A stretch of DNA of 64,000 nucleotides from Microcoleus sp. bin38.metabat.b11b12b14.051 (GTDB lineage Bacteria; Cyanobacteriota; Cyanobacteriia; Cyanobacteriales; Microcoleaceae): positions 1-64,000 of the forward strand of contig NZ_JAAFKD010000033.1 of NCBI RefSeq assembly GCF_013299165.1, given 5' to 3'. Below are positions 61,653-64,000 of this stretch, piece by piece. How positions within the stretch are numbered: the stretch's first letter is position 1; the number at the start of each line of letters is the position of its first letter. The notes beneath the pieces are model-generated. The model was not told the origin of the DNA, made no database searches, and saw nothing but the letters and a program-made list of their open reading frames with translations. The translations under genes were made by a program, and so were the position numbers.

Positions 61653-62104
61653 GCTACACCCCATTCTTGAAGAAAATCATTAATATTCTGGCGAAGTTGA
61701 CGTTCTGTTTCTTTCAGTTCTGTATCGCTCATGAGATTATTTTTTATGAACTCTTCAAACTCACAAGGCTCTTTTTCATAAAGCAATATTCCATCGCGAG
61801 CAATGAAGTGAGCAATCAGTCGCGAACACTGATTTAACTCAACAACATCAATATTGTCGCTATTGAGGTTAAAAGATTCACCCAAAATTAGAGGAACTTC
61901 AAACCAAGCAAATCCCCTATCTTTGCAAGATTCTTCTCTAAGTTCCATATTGCAAAGTGCCGCAAAATCCCAATCACTTTTTGCGTGAGTATCACCTCTG
62001 GCGCGAGAACCAAAGAGAATTAGCATTTTGAGGTAAGGAATTCGATCGGGAAGTTGTGAAGCAATTTCCCGAAGTTCAGCCAGGGTTGGGGAAATTTGGA
62101 GCAT
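61649..62104 (-). CDS. mntA: MntA-like nucleotidyltransferase antitoxin
   Basis: A 151-residue minimal nucleotidyltransferase. The GSx10DxD motif is clear (GSRARGDTHAKSDWDF; Gly32-Ser33, Asp44, Asp46). It neutralises HepT by adding AMP to its Tyr. The ATG at 62102-62104 starts the minus-strand island and lies about 300 bp from the divergent WYL regulator gene. Confidence 0.9.
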   Translation of the reverse strand: MLQISPTLAELREIASQLPDRIPYLKMLILFGSRARGDTHAKSDWDFAALCNMELREESCKDRGFAWFEVPLILGESFNLNSDNIDVVELNQCSRLIAHFIARDGILLYEKEPCEFEEFIKNNLMSDTELKETERQLRQNINDFLQEWGVA

Positions 62105-62404
62105 GGTTAGTGTTTTGTAGAGTGAATTTGAGGATGAGTCAAGCGAATTTTATGTCTAGAGAATAGTTGGTCTCCAGCACTTTATCTTTACAGGGCTAGG
62201 GAAAGAGGGTTTTCCCTAAAACCCTGACTTGTCGCATTACACCTTAATTATTGCTGTTCAACAACAATCGATCAGTTTCGTGCTGCTGTTCGATCGGCGT
62301 TTCTCAAATCGATAGCCCTCGTCATCTCAGATGTTTGTACTTGCACTAGACTTATAATTGCATCCGAAATCTAATCTGTCAAGTATGTAGTTACACTTTT
62401 ATTG
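62105..62404. promoter_or_regulatory. divergent control region of the defence island
   Basis: This 300-bp region lies between the minus-strand mntA-hepT-DUF1016-cas run and the plus-strand WYL regulator. A possible minus-strand promoter has TTGACA at 62377-62382 and TATAAG at 62351-62356, but with 20 bases between, which is long. An imperfect palindrome AAGTATGTAGTTACACTT at 62381-62398 overlaps the -35 box and the start of the WYL gene and is a candidate operator. Confidence 0.35.
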
Positions 62405-63265
62405 ATGGTTCGCAAAAAAGAGACAATTACACTTTCAATACCATCTGGAACCAAGGAGCAGCTAGAGGCGATCGCCCTTCGCCTCGGTATCTTATGGGGT
62501 AAATCCCCCAGCGTATCGGGGTTATTGGTCGCGATCGCCCAACACCGACTCGATGTAGGTGAACCATTCACCCTCAGTTCCAGCGAAGTCGCAGCCTTAC
62601 AACAAGCCATCAGACTACTGATCGACTCAGGCTATGTCGAGCAAGCCCGATCGGTCTCACAACTTCTGATCGGTCGAGGAAACCTCGCAGCCCCTCTGCG
62701 CCAGTCCCTCCTCCAACAAGCCATTCAACCCACCGCAGCGTGGCGCATTCAAGCCGAAGAATACATCAACGACGGACAACCGTTTCTGGTTCTGTACCGC
62801 AATCCCAAAGGAGAGGATTTGGCATATACAGCTCGCTATGCCGAGATTTCCTTTGAGGAAAAGCGGTTTTACCTAGAAATTTGGTGCGAAGAGACCGATG
62901 ACATCAAAAATCCCGATTATCCCGAACTGATCCACAATCGCTGTCTGCGGTTCGATCGCATTCAGTCGATCGTCAAAACGGACGGACTCTGGCGCAGTGA
63001 AGGCTTAGATTTCTTAAAAGTGTACTTACATTTTTATCGTGGCATGGTCAACGCCTACGATCCGAGGGCAAGAGATATCAGCGATCGAGTTGTGGGAGAT
63101 ATCCGCGAAGTTGTGCGGAATGTCTCTAATCCTTTTTGGCTGATACGGGAAGTATCGCGGTATTGGGAAGATTGCGTGATTGTTTCGCCCCAGAAACTGC
63201 GCGATCGCTTCCAACAAAAACTGATCGCCCTCTGCCGCCAGTACAACCTCGAAGTCCGCGATTAG
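62405..63265 (+). CDS. WYL-domain transcriptional regulator of the CRISPR island
   Basis: A 286-residue protein. Residues about 1-70 look like a ribbon-helix-helix-type DNA-binding segment (KKETITLSIPSGTKEQLEAI). The central to C-terminal part, about 125-200, is a WYL-like domain (FLVLYRNPKGEDLAYTARYA, EIWCEE), followed by a WCX-like region. Proteins of this build regulate CRISPR loci in cyanobacteria; Sll7009 controls the type I-D CRISPR of Synechocystis sp. PCC 6803. It is divergent from the whole island. ATG at 62405 is used; a TTG precedes it directly. Confidence 0.85.
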   Translation: MVRKKETITLSIPSGTKEQLEAIALRLGILWGKSPSVSGLLVAIAQHRLDVGEPFTLSSSEVAALQQAIRLLIDSGYVEQARSVSQLLIGRGNLAAPLRQSLLQQAIQPTAAWRIQAEEYINDGQPFLVLYRNPKGEDLAYTARYAEISFEEKRFYLEIWCEETDDIKNPDYPELIHNRCLRFDRIQSIVKTDGLWRSEGLDFLKVYLHFYRGMVNAYDPRARDISDRVVGDIREVVRNVSNPFWLIREVSRYWEDCVIVSPQKLRDRFQQKLIALCRQYNLEVRD

Positions 63266-63536
63266 GGGACTTGGAAGCGCACAGGGACTCAAGAAACCGG
63301 GTTTTTTACCAAGATTAATGGTTTGAATCCAGTATTTTGCGAAAAAACCCGGTTTCTGACAAGTAAGTCCAAAAAAAAGCAGCCCGTTGCAGGCTGCACA
63401 TCGAAAAAAACCGTTGTTTTGTTGGAGGAGAAAACTTTAAATCGAATTCAAATAGCCGTTATATCAAGTCTCTGGGACTCCGGCGGGCGATCGACTGCCA
63501 ATCTATTTCGCCATCCTTATCTACCCCTGACTCACC
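63266..63536. repeat. intergenic palindrome and terminator
   Basis: At 63295-63356 an inverted repeat has arms AGAAACCGGGTTTTTT and AAAAAACCCGGTTTCT; it may end the WYL gene transcript. A terminator for the minus-strand gene lies at 63371-63399. The plus ORF 63323-63562 crosses both and is not called. Confidence 0.8.
63371..63399 (-). terminator. Rho-independent terminator
   Basis: On the minus strand GCAGCC tgcaacg GGCTGC is followed by TTTTTTTT, a standard intrinsic terminator for the gene ending at 63537. Confidence 0.8.
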
Positions 63537-63863
63537 TTAGATGGCTGCTGAAAGTTCGTTGACCATTTTCACCCGGCCTCTGATGACTGCCCGCAGCAAG
63601 CGGTTGACACAGCCTCTATCTTCGTCATTCAGGGACTCGTCCAAGGTGGCGGCCATCAAACCGTAGCGATCGGCTAAAGTCAAAACGCCTGTGTCGCTTA
63701 CAGAAGCGAGGATTTCAGAGATAGCGCCGGGGAGGAGTTGTAAAGCTTTCATGGCAGTGCGGTTGAATTCGATATATTCATAATGCCCTGGTTTCCTGAA
63801 AACATCGGTGATATTAATGAGGTTCCGAAGGTGATTATTTAGGGTATACGTAAGTGATCCCAA
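63537..63863 (-). CDS. small protein of unknown function
   Basis: A frame of up to 108 residues. Residues from Met38 on (MKALQLLPGAISEILASVSD then TGVLTLADRYGLMAATLDES) are helix-forming and look coding; the Leu/Arg-rich end is KMVNELSAAI. It has no membrane segment. I do not recognise the family. The start is either TTG at 63861-63863, giving 108 residues, or ATG at 63750-63752, giving 71; neither has a strong ribosome site. A strong terminator follows. Probably a real gene. Confidence 0.6.
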   Translation of the reverse strand: MGSLTYTLNNHLRNLINITDVFRKPGHYEYIEFNRTAMKALQLLPGAISEILASVSDTGVLTLADRYGLMAATLDESLNDEDRGCVNRLLRAVIRGRVKMVNELSAAI

Positions 63864-64000
63864 TGAAGTGAATTTGTGACTCGAATCACAACGCTACAGG
63901 TGGCGGCGGGCAATTCCATGTCACCCAAACCTTTGGTAGGACGCGGGATTGACGGCGTTTAGCTAAAATAACTTAATCCCTCAATCTGTTCAATTTTTAC
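63864..64000. other. window end, nothing recognised
   Basis: AT- and GC-mixed DNA with a small palindrome (TTGTGACTCGAATCACAA, about 63872-63889). No frame is convincing up to the window edge. Confidence 0.4.

Overview
The window looks like a chromosomal segment of a filamentous, probably non-heterocystous cyanobacterium of the Microcoleus/Oscillatoria/Phormidium type. The evidence is dense HIP1-like GCGATCGC octamers, a beta-carboxysome operon, a CO2-uptake NDH-1 operon, ftn2 and hetZ homologues, XisH/XisI, many heptanucleotide tandem repeats and several families of short palindromic repeats. The genus is an inference; no rRNA or other marker is present.

Layout. (1) 0-7.3 kb: a TPR protein, then the carboxysome shell/assembly operon on the minus strand, read ccmK2-ccmK1-ccmL-ccmM-ccmN-ccmO. 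(2) 7.9-13.0 kb: the divergent ndhF4-ndhD4-cupB operon for a CO2-hydrating NDH-1 complex. CO2 uptake and carbon fixation are therefore encoded back to back around one 620-bp divergent promoter region. (3) 13.4-21.7 kb: xisHI, a PHP phosphoesterase, two paralogous transmembrane Ser/Thr kinases carrying an extracytoplasmic amino-acid-binding-type receptor domain, and a 92-bp tandem repeat. (4) 21.7-27.5 kb: hetZ-like gene, dtd with a 3' frameshift, a His-rich CobW-family metallochaperone GTPase, a fasciclin-domain protein and an aldo/keto reductase. (5) 28.5-39.6 kb: a galactose/exopolysaccharide group (glycosyltransferase, UDP-galactopyranose mutase, STAS protein, GH2 and GH-A glycosidases, galT), interrupted by an AT-rich, HIP1-free block with two septin/Era-like GTPases and a small hydrophobic protein. 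(6) 39.6-40.4 kb: an unusual array of 7 direct and 10 inverted short palindromic units abutting the start codon of an M24-fold protein. (7) 41-48 kb: a degenerate retropepsin-like ORF, pdhA, ftn2/arc6 and a glycosyltransferase. (8) 48.2-63.3 kb: a defence island with a nuclease-like ORF, a 16-repeat CRISPR array, a complete type I-D cas set (cas2, cas1, cas4, cas6, cas3', csc1, csc2, cas10d), an antisense Uma2 nuclease gene lodged between csc1 and csc2, a deleted DUF1016 nuclease, a HepT/MntA toxin-antitoxin pair and a divergent WYL-domain regulator.

How it fits together. CcmK/L/O form the shell, CcmM gathers Rubisco and probably acts as carbonic anhydrase, and CcmN tethers core to shell through its C-terminal peptide. 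NdhF4/NdhD4/CupB supply bicarbonate. In the defence island the repeat ends in ATTGAAAC on the minus strand, so array and cas genes are read in the same direction, with the leader between cas2 and the array. The WYL protein is placed to control the whole minus-strand island.

The best candidates for something undescribed are the GTPase pair plus membrane protein, the tandem receptor kinases, the antisense Uma2 inside the I-D operon, the leader-proximal ORF with a duplicated SFTR-x-GFE motif, and the 17-unit palindrome array. All functional statements come from reading sequence and recalled family knowledge; no searches were run.
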